The position numbers and the translations under genes are program-made. The notes below the pieces were generated by a model, which did no database searches, was not told where the DNA came from, and saw nothing but the letters and a program-made list of their open reading frames with translations. A DNA stretch of 64,000 nt, taken from Hippophae tibetana. Its lineage: Eukaryota > Streptophyta > Magnoliopsida > Rosales > Elaeagnaceae. This document shows positions 1-13,594 of this stretch, piece by piece. How positions within the stretch are numbered: position 1 is the stretch's first letter; every line of letters starts with the position of its first letter. Location: the NCBI GenBank assembly GCA_037013495.1, contig CM072806.1, positions 19,079,001 to 19,143,000 on the forward strand. Direction: 5' to 3'.

Positions 1-89
1 ATTGAAAGATAAATGTTGCAGAAAGTATTGACAATATCCAAGAATCTCGCATAGAAGCTATCTAACATTTTATCTTATTCCATGTGAAG

Positions 90-203
90 TAACTCACAGT
101 CTTCGTTAAGTCCAATCAATCTTGATTTTTTTACTATAGAGGGACCTTTTTGCATTACTTCCAAGATGTCCTATGCTTCCTTTGAAGTATGGCAATCAAA
201 ATG
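90..203 (-). pseudogene. Ty1/copia gag relic
   Basis: The minus strand reads AKEAWDIL-like text (CHTSKEA, stop, DILEVMQKG) followed by KSRLIGLNED, which fits the middle of copia gag proteins. Stops and frame changes show it is dead. No flanking LTR was recognised, so the extent is approximate and the call rests on one short motif. Confidence 0.4.
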
Positions 204-2040
204 TATCTATACTCATCTAATATGATATCACAAGTCATGACATATATCCACTCGCTATTCGAATCGCATTCTTAACTTTCTTCCTTTGTTCATGTGATCA
301 CTAGATTGATGACTTTCAAATCATCATCCATTTCTTATGAGAATACACCTAACCATATTGTACTTGAAACCAATTTCGGTCTCCCATTAACCAAAGGAAG
401 GCACAGATCTAAGACTTCTAATAGGAATAGTTGTGCCTATTGAAAATAGAAGGTATGCTCACGTTACCTCCTTCACTGGCATCCATTCTAGAGAAAGTAA
501 GTGTGTGTAAAAGCGAGAAAGTGATCAACATTAGAGTGGTTAAGCCCAACTGGTTGTACCTATTTTGACACCAATTGAATGTCCACACTTGGTGCACAAC
601 CAAGACAGAGGTGATGCAAACACCTCAAGGATTCAAAAAATATTCCTCACAATGGAAACAAATAACAAACAATAATTATAATTCATCAAATAAACAATGA
701 AAAGAAAATAGTCAAATAATCATAATAAAGTTATGAAAATAGCAAAGAAAGAAAAAATGCTTTCCAATTACAATTAATACCTTTTATGTGTAAATATATT
801 CGATAACTACTTTGGTTGTACTAACAATACATACGACCATGCATCACACAATGATATGATGTGGTAAATCCATAAAGGAGCCAACTCTTATATGACAACA
901 TACATGGTTGCTAGGGTAAACACTAGCATAAAGCAATTCATTATAACAAGTAAATCAACAGTTCACAACTAAAATAAATATAAAACCTGTACTTATATTA
1001 GTTGAAGTACACATGCTTAACTGTGCATAAATTGGCTCCATTGTTGTCTGCACATACAATAATTACGATAAAAGTAGATCAAACTTTCCTTCGTAGTTCC
1101 ATTATCATGTGATGTGATGCAATCACCAATAATTCGTATAGTGAGCAACCTAGGGTATGACAACTCCCACACATATGAACCTAGATACAAGTTATGTCAT
1201 ATCGTTTAATTCTTTTTAATTAAAACCCACCAAAAGACAAGTTCTCATAAAAACACTCAACCTATCACTGCTACAAAATCATACCCAATGTGTCACTGAT
1301 AAAGAACTGAAAAATCAATTTTTACAAAACCCTAAGTTTTCAAACTGCAAGAGTTTATCCACGTTTTCTAATTAAAGAAAGAAATGAAAATAAGAAAGGT
1401 ATTTATATAAAACTTTTCAACTTTTGTGAGTCTAGTTGACTACCTCATCGACTACCTTGACAAGGGTAATAACTGTAATTTCTCGTTGATCATCTCGACA
1501 AGCACCCAAAACTAGTAGTTTTTTATTTGAAAAATATTAAATAATTTTTCATAAATATATGCGAAAATAATAATATAAACTCACAACTTAAACACACCAA
1601 CTATATGCTTTAGACCTTTAAGTAATGTATGTGCAAACATACAAAAGTGTAATTTATGTGAGTGTGTAAAATATTGAACATTTAGTAATCAATTTTAGAT
1701 AAAGGATGACAAATATAGTAAATAAAATACACTCTCTGTTTTGTAGATGAAATACAAATATTAAAATAACAAGACATATTATTGGTTAAAGTTCAAGTCG
1801 AACAACATTTAACTTACTAACGTTTAATGTATAATGTTTTGATTGAATTTTTTCTTTACAATAATAATATACTAATTAGATATAAATTATGTGTCTATTC
1901 ATCAAAGTTAAATTTAAATAGTCTTTAACTATCTTTTAATGTGTAATTTTCCTACTGAATTTTTTATTTGGAATGAAATCATATTAACTATACCTAATAA
2001 GTTACAGTTTTACGATTACAAGGGTTATAAATATTTTTCC
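204..2040. other. AT-rich intergenic DNA
   Basis: This stretch upstream of the EH gene holds short stop-riddled frames only. The first few hundred bases may continue the gag relic to the left. I see no gene, RNA or clear repeat boundary. Confidence 0.5.
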
Positions 2041-2047
2041 TACCCAA

Positions 2048-2056
2048 TATAAAATA
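2048..2056 (+). promoter_or_regulatory. TATA box of the EH-domain gene
   Basis: TATAAAATA is followed about 30 bases downstream by a pyrimidine-rich stretch and then by a leader of roughly 400 bases that is free of obvious structure before the ATG at 2483. Placement fits a plant core promoter, but the transcription start is not proven. Confidence 0.45.
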
Positions 2057-2482
2057 TTGTTCTCTTTTTTCCCTTTACAGCCTCTCGGTCTATCAACCTG
2101 GGTAGAGAGAGAAAGCGAGAATGAGGAAGACAAAAGATGCCAATTCGGAAACAAAGAGCTCTCTCAATTTCACTTTCTTATTTTGAATCATATTTCTTTT
2201 TTATCCGTTTTTCCCCAAAAATCTAATATATACTTTTCGCTCACTGTCTCTTATCCTTTTGATCTCCTCGATCTTACCTCAAATTCCTCAATCGCACGCA
2301 TTCAAATCGAAACTCTAATTCTTCGATTTTCAAAATCCTATCAGATTTCAAGTATATTAAATCCCTTTTTTTTTAATTGAATTGAATTAGTGAGAGTTTG
2401 GGGCAGGTAGTGTTGGGGCTTCGATTAGTTTCTACGGGCTCTGATCCAACGGTGAAATTGAAAGTGCGAAAGCGGCTAAGAA

Positions 2483-5400
2483 ATGGCTGGGCCAAATATG
2501 GGTCAGTTCGAAGCTTTCTTTAGGAGAGCGGATTTGGATGGGGATGGTAGGATCACTGGAGCTGAAGCTGTCGCTTTCTTTCAGGGTGCAAATTTGCCCA
2601 AACAAGTTCTTGCTCAGGTTTGCCCTTTCCCCTTCGGTCAAATTTGCTTCGAATCTTCAGTCAAATGCTCTAGGTTTTGCGCATAAGTTCAGTGTTCGCA
2701 CTATCGTATCGTCAAATTAACTTAACTAAAATAAATTTCGTTAATTTTTCGCTGCTTTTTTGAATTTGAAATTGGGGATCAAAACTGTCACTCTTGGAAT
2801 GGATTTACATCACCAATGGTCATGCTGAGGAGAACTAAGTTGATTTATTGCACATAATTGAATCTATTCAAATTCTTTTTGGCCGGATATGCAAACCTGA
2901 TTGAATTGTTTGTTACTTTAAGCATAAACTGTCATTTGGCAAAGAGGGTTCAATTCCTATCATGAAGTTATAACATAGTAGATGTTCTTTTAAGGTCCTT
3001 AGTTGCTGTTAATATATATCTACTTCAAAGGTAATTGTTCATTTGCCCTTTTTGTTTTTATTGAATAGAAAAATATTCTTTAAAATTTACATTTAGGATG
3101 CAACATCTCAAGGTAAACTTGCACTGATTATAGTGTTGTTTATGAGTTGCAGATATGGATGTATGCTGATCAGAACAAATCTGGTTTCCTTGGTCGAAAT
3201 GAATTTTATAATGCTCTCCGACTTGTCACTGTTGCTCAGACTAGGCGAGAATTAACCCCTGATATTGTGAAAGCAGCATTATATGGTCCTGCTGCTGCAA
3301 AAATTCCTGTTCCTCAAATTAATCTTGCAGCAATACCTGCACCTCAACCCAGTGCAATGCCTACTGCATCTATGCAGCAGCAGATGGGTTCAGTTACACC
3401 AGTGGCATCTCAAAATTTTGGTTTTAGGGGACCGGCAGTTCCTAATGCTGGCATCAACCAGAACTACATTCCACAACAGAATCAATCCACTAGACCACCC
3501 CAAAGTCTGTCCAGTAGTACCGCTTCCTTTCCACCACAGGGTATTGCTAACCAGTCCATCAGACCAAGTCAGAGTATGCCTAGTAGTACTTCCCTTCTGC
3601 CACAGGTTTTTGCTAACCAGTCCATCAGATCATCACAGAGTATGCCTAGTGGTACTTCGCTTCCACCGCAGGTTTTTGCTAACCAGTCCATCAGACCACC
3701 TCAGAGTATGCCTAGTAGTACTGCTTCCCTTCCACAACAGGGTATTGCTAATCAGTCCATTAGACCACCTCAAATTATGCCCAGTAGTACTGCTTCCCTT
3801 CCGCCACAGGGTATTGCAGGTGGTACCTTGGCTCCAAATCCCCCAAACTCAATGTTTTCGAATGATTGGCTCAATGGAAGGACTGGTACACCTTCTAGTG
3901 GGCCTAGAGGGATGAGTCCGTCAATCACCTCAACTGCACCTAAACCACAAGCTTCATTTTCTGCGTCTCAACAACCAGCTGCAGCTGATTCCAAATCATT
4001 GGTTGTTTCTGGGAATGGGTTTACTTCCACTACAGCTTCTGGAGCAGATTTGTTTTCTGCAACATCGTCTGCCCCACAAGAAGAACATTCTAGATCATCT
4101 TTTTCTGTCATTAGGACACCTGCCTCATCATCCACGGATCCAGGTTCCATTGGGCCCCAACCTCCTAGTAAAGTGAACTCACTAGACTCATTTCAGAGTT
4201 CTTTTTCTATGCAGCCTACTGGCAGTCAGTTTCAGCGCCCTCATTCACCTTTAAACCCAAGCCAGCCAGTTTCAGCCCCAGGTTCTTCCTCCGTAGCTGG
4301 AGTTGGAAGTTCTGCTTCTGATAGCTCACAGCTTTCTTGGCCAAAGATGAAACAATCAGATATTCAAAAATATATGAAAGTCTTTATGGAAGTGGATGCT
4401 GACAGGGATGGGAAAATCACTGGTGAGCAGGCAAGGAACCTATTTTTGAGTTGGAGACTACCAAGAGGTGAGTTTTTATTTTTGCCCTTATTCATTATTT
4501 AGTTTTAAATATCATGATAAGTTGGCAGATTTCAGTACTGCACTCTAGCTTTTTCAAAGTTGTATTATTTCTTTATTTTATTTTTTATGCACATTAATCT
4601 GCAATTATTATAAATTTCACCTAATTTTTTCAATAAGGTTATAGGTTTGATGAGAAACCAAGAGAATACTCCATTTAGGCATTGTATGAACAATCGTAGG
4701 TGCAAGAAATGAATTTTGAAGGAGAGATAAACATGAGTTAAATGCATATAATTTATTTGTGTTAGATTCTATGCTTTTGCATACAAAACCATATCAGCAG
4801 GGCATTGATGGAGTTGAGACCTGTAGGTTGGAAATGTTTGTACTCATTCCAAATGTATCCCCACTCTTAGGTCGGCGGTGTGCAAGCATTATGTTTCCCC
4901 AAGGTTTCTGTCACGCTTTTGGTTTAATGGTTGTCATGGAAGTGTGATTGTTCAATGAATATTTTTAGAGAAAAATACCATAGAAGCAGCTTAACTTTCA
5001 ATGAAGGGTATGCTTAGCTTTGTTCCTCTATTTTTGGGACACATTAATCTCCTTAACTGCATCATATTAGTATACCTTTGACTTTCAACAAGTGGGACAA
5101 TTTAGTGCACATTTTTTTGACAAGGTTAGAGGACAAAAGTTTACCAAAAACTAAATAGAGGACTGAAGTGTCCCTTTCTTCAACAGCTAGAGGACTACAG
5201 TCTTCCAAAAACTTAGTAGATGAGTTAAGTGTACTTTTTTCTTCTCACTTCCTCATTCCAAAAGTTACAAGACTAAAGTATATCCAATCTGAAGAACCTT
5301 TATGTAGAACTTATTTTATGGACTTATGATTATGAATGCCTTATAACTTTTTTATTACTATTTTCAGAGGTATTAAAGCAGGTGTGGGACCTATCTGATC

Positions 5401-8400
5401 AGGATAGCGACAGCATGCTTTCTTTGAGAGAGTTCTGCTATGCACTTTATCTGATGGAGCGTTTTAGAGAAGGTCGCTCAGTTCCATCGGCCCTTCCAAG
5501 TAACCTTGTGTATGACGAGACACTATTGTCAATGACTGGTCCACCCAAAGTCTCTTATGGAAATCCAGCTTGGGGTTCCAGTCCTGGTACCAGTTAGTAG
5601 AATTAAATAATTTATGACTGTGCTATCTTTTTCCTTCACACATTTCTTTTTTTTTTTGCTTCAGATTCCTCCACAAATTTCTTGATGAGTCATTATTTAT
5701 TTCATGTTTAGATCTTGGGCAGCAGCAAGGGATGCAGGGTGCACAGCCTGTGGCACCTGCAACTGGTGGTTTTAGACCCCTGGTGCAGGCAAGTGTACCC
5801 AAGGCTGATGGAGCATTGCAGTCCAGTCAGCAGAAGTCAAGTGCACCCGTGCTAGATGACTTATATCTAAGCCATAAAGAGAATGGGGCCCAGAAATCAG
5901 AAATTTTAAAATCTCGAGAGTCCCTAGCTGCTGAAGTAAAGGCATTCATTTAACTTTTACCTGTTTTCATCACTTGTCATACCTATGCTAAAAATTGTGA
6001 ATCCCATTTTAAATTGTTAGCATATATAGTTTTAGTTGGGCATTTATCTAAAATCTAATCACGAATTCACTTCGTGAATTGTAAAACCCAAAAGGCATGC
6101 ATTTAACTATTATCTGCTTTAATCACTCATCATATCTATGCTAAAATTGTTAGCATATCTATAAATCAGAAATTTGCTTGTTGAATTGAGATTGATCAGT
6201 GCTCTGGGAATTCTTATTCTATGGCTGTACTTGTTTATTCTCTGAAAATGTTATTATTTCCTTCAAGCTTCTACAGGTTCAAATGAATCTATTGAAGTGT
6301 TGTGCTGTTTTTCTGGGAATCAAATTAATATTTGTCTTCTATTCATGTTAGGTTGAAAAGATAGAGAAGGTGATCTTGGATTCAAAAGAAAAAATTGAGT
6401 TTTACTGCACAAAAATGCAGGACCTTGTGAGTATCTTTTTCGTTTATTCATTTTCTTTTGGGCACTTGATCGAATATAAAAGTATAATTCTGTCATCTGC
6501 TCATTTTGCGTCTTTTACTTGATTCATAAAAAAAATAAAAAACTTGAATACAGAATGATTGTGGTGAACAAACACATTAATTAGCCATCCTACCTAGACA
6601 TAGTATCCCATTTGCTGAAATGACTCCCAGAATTCAATGTAAAATGGATAAGTAAATGGGGAACATTATTTGGTTTCTAGATATATATGAATTTCTAGGT
6701 ATCAATCAACAGTTGAAACCCTTTAAAAAGTCTCATTTTCTGAAGCTATATTTAATTTTTTATCAGTGGAGGTTTGACTCCTATCCTATATACCCATATG
6801 ATTCACATTTTCTGATCCATTTTTCCATTTATGTTGTCTGGTTAACAGGTTCTGTACAAGAGCAGATGTGATAATAAGTTAAATGAGATTACTGACAGGG
6901 CACATGCAGATAAGAACGAGGTACATTTTTCTATTGCTAATTTAAGTACGAGGTAGTTTTTATATTACATATACATTTCTACTCATATGACTAGAACCAA
7001 TCTCATTGCTTTGCATTACCAACTACAATTACAGGCAGAGTCTCTGGCTAAGAAATATGAGGAGAAGTACAAGCAAGTGGCTGATATAGCATCTAAATTA
7101 ACAATTGAAGAAGCCACATTTCGAGATATTCAGGTGATAAGTAATGATTTTGTTGTGATAGAATCGTTGATGTATATCTCTCTCATCTTTCATGTAATTC
7201 TCATCGGATTGATGGGGCTCGTATCCGCAGCTTCCTCCTTGACAGGGCAGTGCTCTGACCAATTGAACTACAATCCCATCTTTTCTATTTAGAGTGTCAG
7301 TCCCGTCTCCCCCCCCCCCATTGGACAGCAGAAGTCCTCTTTATATCTTACTATTGGATAAAATTTTGGTCCTCAGTGGTGGTGGTTCCCCCCCTCTCTT
7401 TTTCTCTTTGTGTTTTATATATATATCTGGATTTTCTCCCAGGCAAGGAAAACGGAATACCAGCAAGCAATTGTTAAAATGGAACAAGGAGGCAGTGCGG
7501 ATGGTATTCTCCAGGTATTTTCTAGCAAGTTAGTGAGATTGCACAGTTCAATAAGTTTGTTTATTGCTGATGCAGTTTTGCTGCTACAGGTCCGTGCTGA
7601 TCGAATACAATATGACATTGAGGAGCTAGTGAAAGCTCTAGCTGAGCGTTGCAGGAAGCATGGAATAAATATTAATTCAACTGCAGTAATAGAGCTTCCA
7701 ATAGGTACTCTCAATATATTTATATTTCAAAAGTGTAGTATTTTATTTCACCAAGGAACCTGTTAGAGAGAATGTTCATGTACTCTGACAATCTTTTTCA
7801 CTTTTCAGTATAAATTCTCCTTACTGGTCAAAGTTCTAAAATATGGGTTTCTCTCTTCTTATATATTAAAAGATTTTCTGCTTATAGCATTATCATCACA
7901 GCCATTGGTTCTCTTATGATTGTAATTATCGAATAGTACTTCCATTTTGTGGATCTTTTCCCCTCATAATTATATTTTTGTGCTTCATTGGTTGACCTTA
8001 GTAGTAGCTATTGGTTCTACCTTTGTACATAGTTCTTGACGATTTCTTATAGATAAACTGAATCTTAATGATTTAGAGCAACAATTCATTGTGGGTTTAT
8101 TTTAACCCAGTTCAAAACTTTGAATTGATAATTGGTATTAGTTATCTCCGTTGTGCACCATTTTTATAAATATGTTTTCATTTGGGTGCCATTCATGGTA
8201 TTTTGTATGCAATTATTCTTAAGGCTGGGCACCTGGAATTCAAGATGGAGCAGCTGTTTGGGATGAGGAGTGGGATAAGTTTGAAGACGAAGGTATACCG
8301 AATACTTTATTTTTACATCTGCAGTAAAATGCAGTTGTGTTTTTATGTACCATTAAAGCATTCTGATTTGACAGATGCCGTAGATGTTCTTTTGTTTGTT

Positions 8401-10356
8401 TCGCTAAGTATTCAGCTCCAACTTTCAGGATTTGCCAATGATCTCTTGGTTGATGGTCAAAATGCTTCTGTTCCTCCCAAACAACAGTCCGCCTCAGTTC
8501 AGAATGGAATAAGCACCCAAGATTGTAATTCAACTACTACAGGGGAACCCGCCATTGATAGTGAAGATGAATTTGCACGGAGCCCACATGATAGTCCAGC
8601 TGGAAGGAAAACTCTTGAGAGTCCACCCCGAGAGTTTTCGGACATACATTATGGTAAAGGTTCTGAAGCAGATGCAGAAACAAATAGGTACCTGTTTTAA
8701 TTATTTATTTGTTAATCTATTGTGCACGTAACTTCTCACATGGCAGTCTACTTTGCTCTGTAACATCATAAAGCTGATTGAAAAGAAATTCTGTGGACAG
8801 AAGTTTCGATGAGTCGACCTGGGGTGCTTTTGACAATAATGATGATGTTGACTCAGTCTGGGGGTTTGACACTTCCAAAAGCAAGGTGACTGCAAAAATC
8901 TGAAGTGCCTGTGCTCATTAAAAGTTGAAATATACTTTAGATATATTTTTGTTTGATATTCAGCCAAGTGCTTCCGTTAAGGATAGAGCAGAAGGATGCT
9001 GCATGTAGAAGTTAAGCTGTGTGAAGTGATTAGCAAGCTTTCTTTTTATGGATAATTTTCTTAGGAGTTCCCTTATACCTTAGGATATGAATATAAAGTA
9101 TACACGCTCCGAAATTGCAGTGATATATTCACTTTCAGGTTCTGTACTTGCCTGGTAGTACTTAAGTTGGTAACCTCTATATGAAGTTGCGAAACCTAAC
9201 AATAGTTCTTTCTACTGTTTTCTTTTCTATTTTTTAAAAGAATTTTTTTTGATGTTCTTGCATCCGCTCAAATTGAGCATCTTCATTAATGAAATTAGCC
9301 AAGGTAGTAAACACATACAATTGTAGCAAATTCCAGAACATTGAGAATACATGAATATTTGAGATTTCACTTGGTCTTCCTGGATAATCCATAATGCATC
9401 ATGTTGGCACATGCATTTAGCTAGAAGGGGGAAGCCAGTAAGATGATGTTTCTACAGTTTTGCTGTCATTGTTGCTAGTAATACTCTTGAATTTCATTGG
9501 TAATTCATATTATGGTGTGAATTTTATGCATTGATATTCAGGTAGGTAAAGTGGCCTGCTTATTGGTAAGCAACTGCCACTCAAATAGTCATGCATGAGT
9601 GCAGCAATTTTTTTGTTCATATGCAAATTGATAATGTTATATCATCTGAATACCTCCATATTGATTTGGATCTCTGTACAATGACGTTATTATTTTGATT
9701 CTATCAGTTTCCTTTCCATTTCTCAGGGCCCTGATTCTGATAAGCACCGAGAGTTCTATGGATCTAATGATTTTGTTGTTAGACCAGTAAGAACAGGATC
9801 TCCCCATGCAGATGCCACCTTTCAGAGAAAGAGCCCCTTCACTTTTGATGATTCTGTTCCTGCGACTCCCTTATCCAGGTTTGGCAACTCTCCAAGGTAC
9901 AGTGAGGCCGGCGATTTTGACAATTTCTCAAAGTTTGATTCCTTCAGCATGCACGATAGTGGATTGTCTCCCTTACCTGATAAGCTCTCTAGGTTTGATT
10001 CCTTAAATAGCTCCAAAGACTTTGGCCAGAATACATTCTCAAGGTTTGATTCCATAAGCAGCAGCAGAGACTTTGGCAACCCCACATTCTCGAGATTTGA
10101 TTCCATGAGCAGCTCCAGAGACTTTGGTAACCCTGGATTCTCAACGTCTGATTCCATTAGCAACACCAGAGACTTTGGCCAGATTCATGAGAAACAGTTC
10201 ACAAGGTTCGACTCTATGAATAGCTCAAAAGATTTCGGCCAAAGCAGTCCATTCTCATTTGATGAGTCGGATCCATTTGGCACCTCTGGTCCATTTAAGG
10301 TTTCATTTGGGAGTCAAACTCCAAAGAAAGGGTCTGATAATTGGAGTGCTTTCTAG
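2483..10356 (+). CDS. EH2: EH-domain endocytic adaptor, EH2/Pan1-like TPLATE complex subunit
   Basis: Thirteen exons join in frame to 1122 codons: 2483-2617, 3153-4467, 5368-5586, 5712-5935, 6352-6426, 6849-6920, 7035-7133, 7443-7514, 7590-7704, 8224-8292, 8429-8687, 8801-8885, 9727-10356. All introns are GT-AG. EH domain 1 (about residues 8-90) has the EF-hand loop [15 protein letters not shown] domain 2 (about 441-530) has [13 protein letters not shown] and then [12 protein letters not shown]. Both domains are split by introns. Between them lies a long Ser/Pro/Gln-rich linker with five repeats. A Glu/Lys-rich coiled coil spans about 630-760, then an acidic [12 protein letters not shown] motif. 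The C-terminus has repeated FDS-SS-RDFG units and ends in NWSAF. In Arabidopsis the two EH/Pan1 proteins belong to the TPLATE complex, which acts in clathrin-mediated endocytosis and in autophagy at the plasma membrane. The domain-1 wording and length favour the EH2 paralogue over EH1; that choice is from memory of the family. Confidence 0.92.
3475..3830 (+). repeat. In-frame Ser/Pro minisatellite in EH linker
   Basis: Within exon 2, about five copies of a 60-66 base unit encode variations of [20 protein letters not shown]. The copies differ slightly but keep the frame, giving a disordered Pro/Ser/Gln-rich linker between the two EH domains. Confidence 0.85.
7205..7277 (-). pseudogene. trnD-GUC: Organellar trnD-GUC fragment in an intron of the EH gene
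   Basis: The minus strand reads GGGATTGTAGTTCAATTGG, then an anticodon arm containing CCCTGTCAAGG (anticodon GTC), then a T arm with CGAGCCCC. This matches chloroplast tRNA-Asp, which also occurs as a chloroplast-derived gene in plant mitochondria. There are several mismatches and one deletion near the 3' end; the T-loop GGTTCG has become GATACG. It sits between exons 7 and 8 (intron 7134-7442), antisense to the host gene, so it is a nuclear insertion of organelle DNA. It is not expected to be a working tRNA, because the tRNA is damaged and the nuclear cytosolic tRNA-Asp differs. Confidence 0.85.
9925..10250 (+). repeat. In-frame FDS/RDFG repeats in the EH C-terminus
   Basis: The last exon encodes about six imperfect units of 17-20 residues on the pattern [16 protein letters not shown]. 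The underlying DNA repeats with a period near 51-60 bases. Such short phenylalanine-based motifs are plausible binding sites for endocytic partners, but that role is inferred. Confidence 0.85.
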
Positions 10357-13300
10357 TTGGCAATAGTATCTGTTCGAGTATCTCTACGACCCCATTCTCT
10401 TTCCCCATTTTGTTTCAGGGGTCACTGGCCTTAGCCATTCCTTTTTACCTGTGTGCATAGCTTGAAATTATAATTGAGCCAGTTCTATTGTTATTATTTG
10501 TATTACCTTGTTGTATTTATAATGATCCTGTATCGTTTGTTCTCATATTTGGTATGCAAGATTGACAAGATAAACAGTCGAGTAATAGGCACGGAAATTT
10601 AGTCCGGCCGGATCAAAGTTAAAAGATCTGATATTGATCCAATCTAGTTCAAAGCTTGATTAGGCTTAAATAATGTTTGGTTTGGGCTTATGGTCAAACA
10701 TTTATACTACGAGTTCGACTCGAAGTCAGTCTGAAACACGAGTCATGTTTAAATTTTATAAAACATGTCTTAATATTTTATGGTATTGTTTTGTAATTTA
10801 TTGCATAATTTAAACGCAGATATTAATTTAAGTTAATTTAAATAGTTCAGCTCGAACTTACTCTAATGTTGTGGGGTGGGCTTTTGGGTTTTCATTTAAT
10901 TTGAAAATCGTGATCCAGCCTGCCTTGAATTCAATACATGGTCTGATAATGTCTAGCCTGAAGTAGGCTCGAACCCAAAGTTTTGGGGTTGGGTTAGTCA
11001 GGTCTGTTCGAATTTACATCTCTGTTGAAAACTTTATACTTGCGATCTCATGCTATGCCAAAATTCTTTAGCAATCGTTTCTTTGGTAAAAGTGTAGTTT
11101 TTCCCTGTACTTATCGTGGGAATCTTGATTGGGATGGACATAAGTAGGATTTTGATTCAAAACACTATTAATATATACATGAATATCAAACATGTTAGGC
11201 TTGGGATTCTAATTTAAAAGTTTAACATATTAAGTTGAATACTTATCCCAACAATAAACTCAAATATTTCAATGTGTAATTGATTAGTATATTTAATAAT
11301 TCTATCTCAAATGAGAACACATCATCCCCTTTAGACTCGAATCATACCTTTATATCAAGGACCAACCATTTAATTGGATCTCCTTAATCAGGCATCAATA
11401 CTCCGTTGAGTGCACTAACCTCATAAGAAAAGGCCAAAGAACCTCTTCCAACTTAATTACATCTAGAGAATGCAATTAGTCTAGAACAATGTTATACAAT
11501 TTTTATCACATAATATCATTCGGATTTGGGTCACATGTACTGTCTACACAGATCCACTCTCACCTTGGGGATCTATTTGTGTGTGTTCTAATATATATAT
11601 TTTTGACATAATTTTTTTTATGTTTTTAAGCATCAATTTTATATTTTATTCTAAAAATTTATTACATTGGAAGGGAATTTTTGTGTTATGTTATGTATTT
11701 TTATGAGCTTTTGGAGAAATCTAGAACCAAAACAATAAAAAAGAGTGAAAACAGCAAGAAAAAATGGATATTAGGCACTCTAGGTTTTAAATAGATATAA
11801 ATAAAAGAACTAACGTTGAAAGGCAAGGTTTCAAAGTGAAAAGATTTGAAGATACAACACATGGTGCAATAAAATGTCAAAAAAAGAAAGAATGTGAAAT
11901 CCTTGGTATTTAAAATACCATCCTAGGCATTGAGACCATGGGTGTCATTATGAAACTTTAAAAAATCAACGCGCACCGAGACATTCAAAATACAATGCTT
12001 AAGTATTGTGGCCATAGATTTTACTATGGGATGCTGAAAATTGCCCAATGTAGGAATTCAAAATACAATGCTTCGGCCTATATCTTTTTTCTAATAAGAA
12101 ATCATCGTTATGAAAAGTTAGGTTTTTTTCCAAAATTTTCTTTTAAAACCTAACCTATACTATCATCGGAATTTTATTCTTCAAAGCTAGCCAAATTTCA
12201 CCTTCTTTGGAGAGAAAAAATAAAGAGAAAACCTTCATTCTTAAGCACTTCTAAGGTTTTGACTATGATTTGTATAATTGAATTGATCATAGTTAATTTG
12301 ACTATGATAGGTTAAATTTTTGTGTAGGATATTAGTTTTGCTTCCATGAATAGATAAACTTTTGAATGATTTTATTTTAATAAAGTTGAATTATTTCTTG
12401 TTCATAATTTTTATTACTTTTGTTTATGAATTATTATTGTTTATCTTAATTTGTGAACAAAGTGATTATTTGAGAACTAGATATTAGACATATCATATAT
12501 GTTTAATTTGTTTAATTATGAATAAGAATATAATTTAATGGCATTGACTTGTGTTAAGTTAGATGGTTAAATTATCTCTGACTAACTGATTAATCAAAAC
12601 TCAATCAAATAATTAATTAGTTAATTTATATTTTGAGGACTCATCATGATCATTGGACTTCTAATTAAAAAGAAAAAAAATCAATAATTTCAAGTTTTAA
12701 AACCCATTGTAAAAAATCATTTAATTAGTTATACCCCGTAAGTTGTTAGCTAGCTAATTAAAAAGAAAATAAAAATAAAAATGATAATGATAATGAAAAA
12801 ACTAACAAGAACAAAAAGACATTAAGATTTACTTCAAATAAATTAAAAAATTATTAAAATAAAATTTTAAATAATATAATATCCTATTATCTTGAAACTA
12901 AAAAAGAAAAAAATCATGAAGACTTTTGATGATATAAATATAAAATAAATGAAATTGTATGGTAATAGATTGACCAAATGTTAACACTTTATACTATTTT
13001 TCGTTTACACTATATCACAAATATCACAAAACGACTTAAAAAATATTATGACATTATATATTTATTAGGGAATGAAATATACGACTAAAAGAAAATATTA
13101 TATGTCTTGTTGTATGCTTGGTAAGTATCAACTTAGTTCACACTTATTACCTTCCTCGTAACCAAACTAAATAGTTAGGAAGAGCTATATCATCACTTGA
13201 CAACATCATGTTTCACTTAAGATTACCTTCTTAATCTCTTTTTGATCTACGTTTAAGTTTGGCTCTTTTAATTGATAATATAATAAATCTTAAATAAAAT

Positions 13301-13570
13301 TTGATCTTTAATGGTTTGAGTTATTTAACTTTAAAATCCCAACAAAACTCCATATAATACTATAATACTAGATCTAGATTTAAATTTGAAAACAAAACTC
13401 GACAAAACATTCCTAAAGTCATAGTAAATTAGATTTTGGTGAATAAATTATCACATTATATCTAAATTTATGTGGAATGAAAAAAAAACATGAAATAACT
13501 CTTGTGATATTTATTCAAAAATAAAAATAATTGGATTAGACTTGAAAATAACATATTAACACATGTAAGT

Positions 13571-13594
13571 TATATTATTATTATTATTATTATT
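13571..13594 (+). repeat. (TTA)n microsatellite
   Basis: About eight uninterrupted TTA/ATT units in non-coding DNA. Confidence 0.8.

Noticed and set aside
2057..2380. 107-codon open frame upstream of the EH gene
   Set aside because: It lies in the presumed 5' UTR, has biased low-complexity content and no domain; the EH start at 2483 is well supported.
7205..7277. Functional tRNA gene
   Set aside because: T-loop and acceptor-end changes and an organellar sequence type make it a relic, not a working nuclear tRNA.
7415..7714. 99-codon minus-strand frame over EH exons 8-9
   Set aside because: Antisense shadow of spliced coding exons.
11700..12500. Complete gypsy LTR
   Set aside because: Texture is suggestive but no termini, partner LTR, PBS or coding sequence could be identified.
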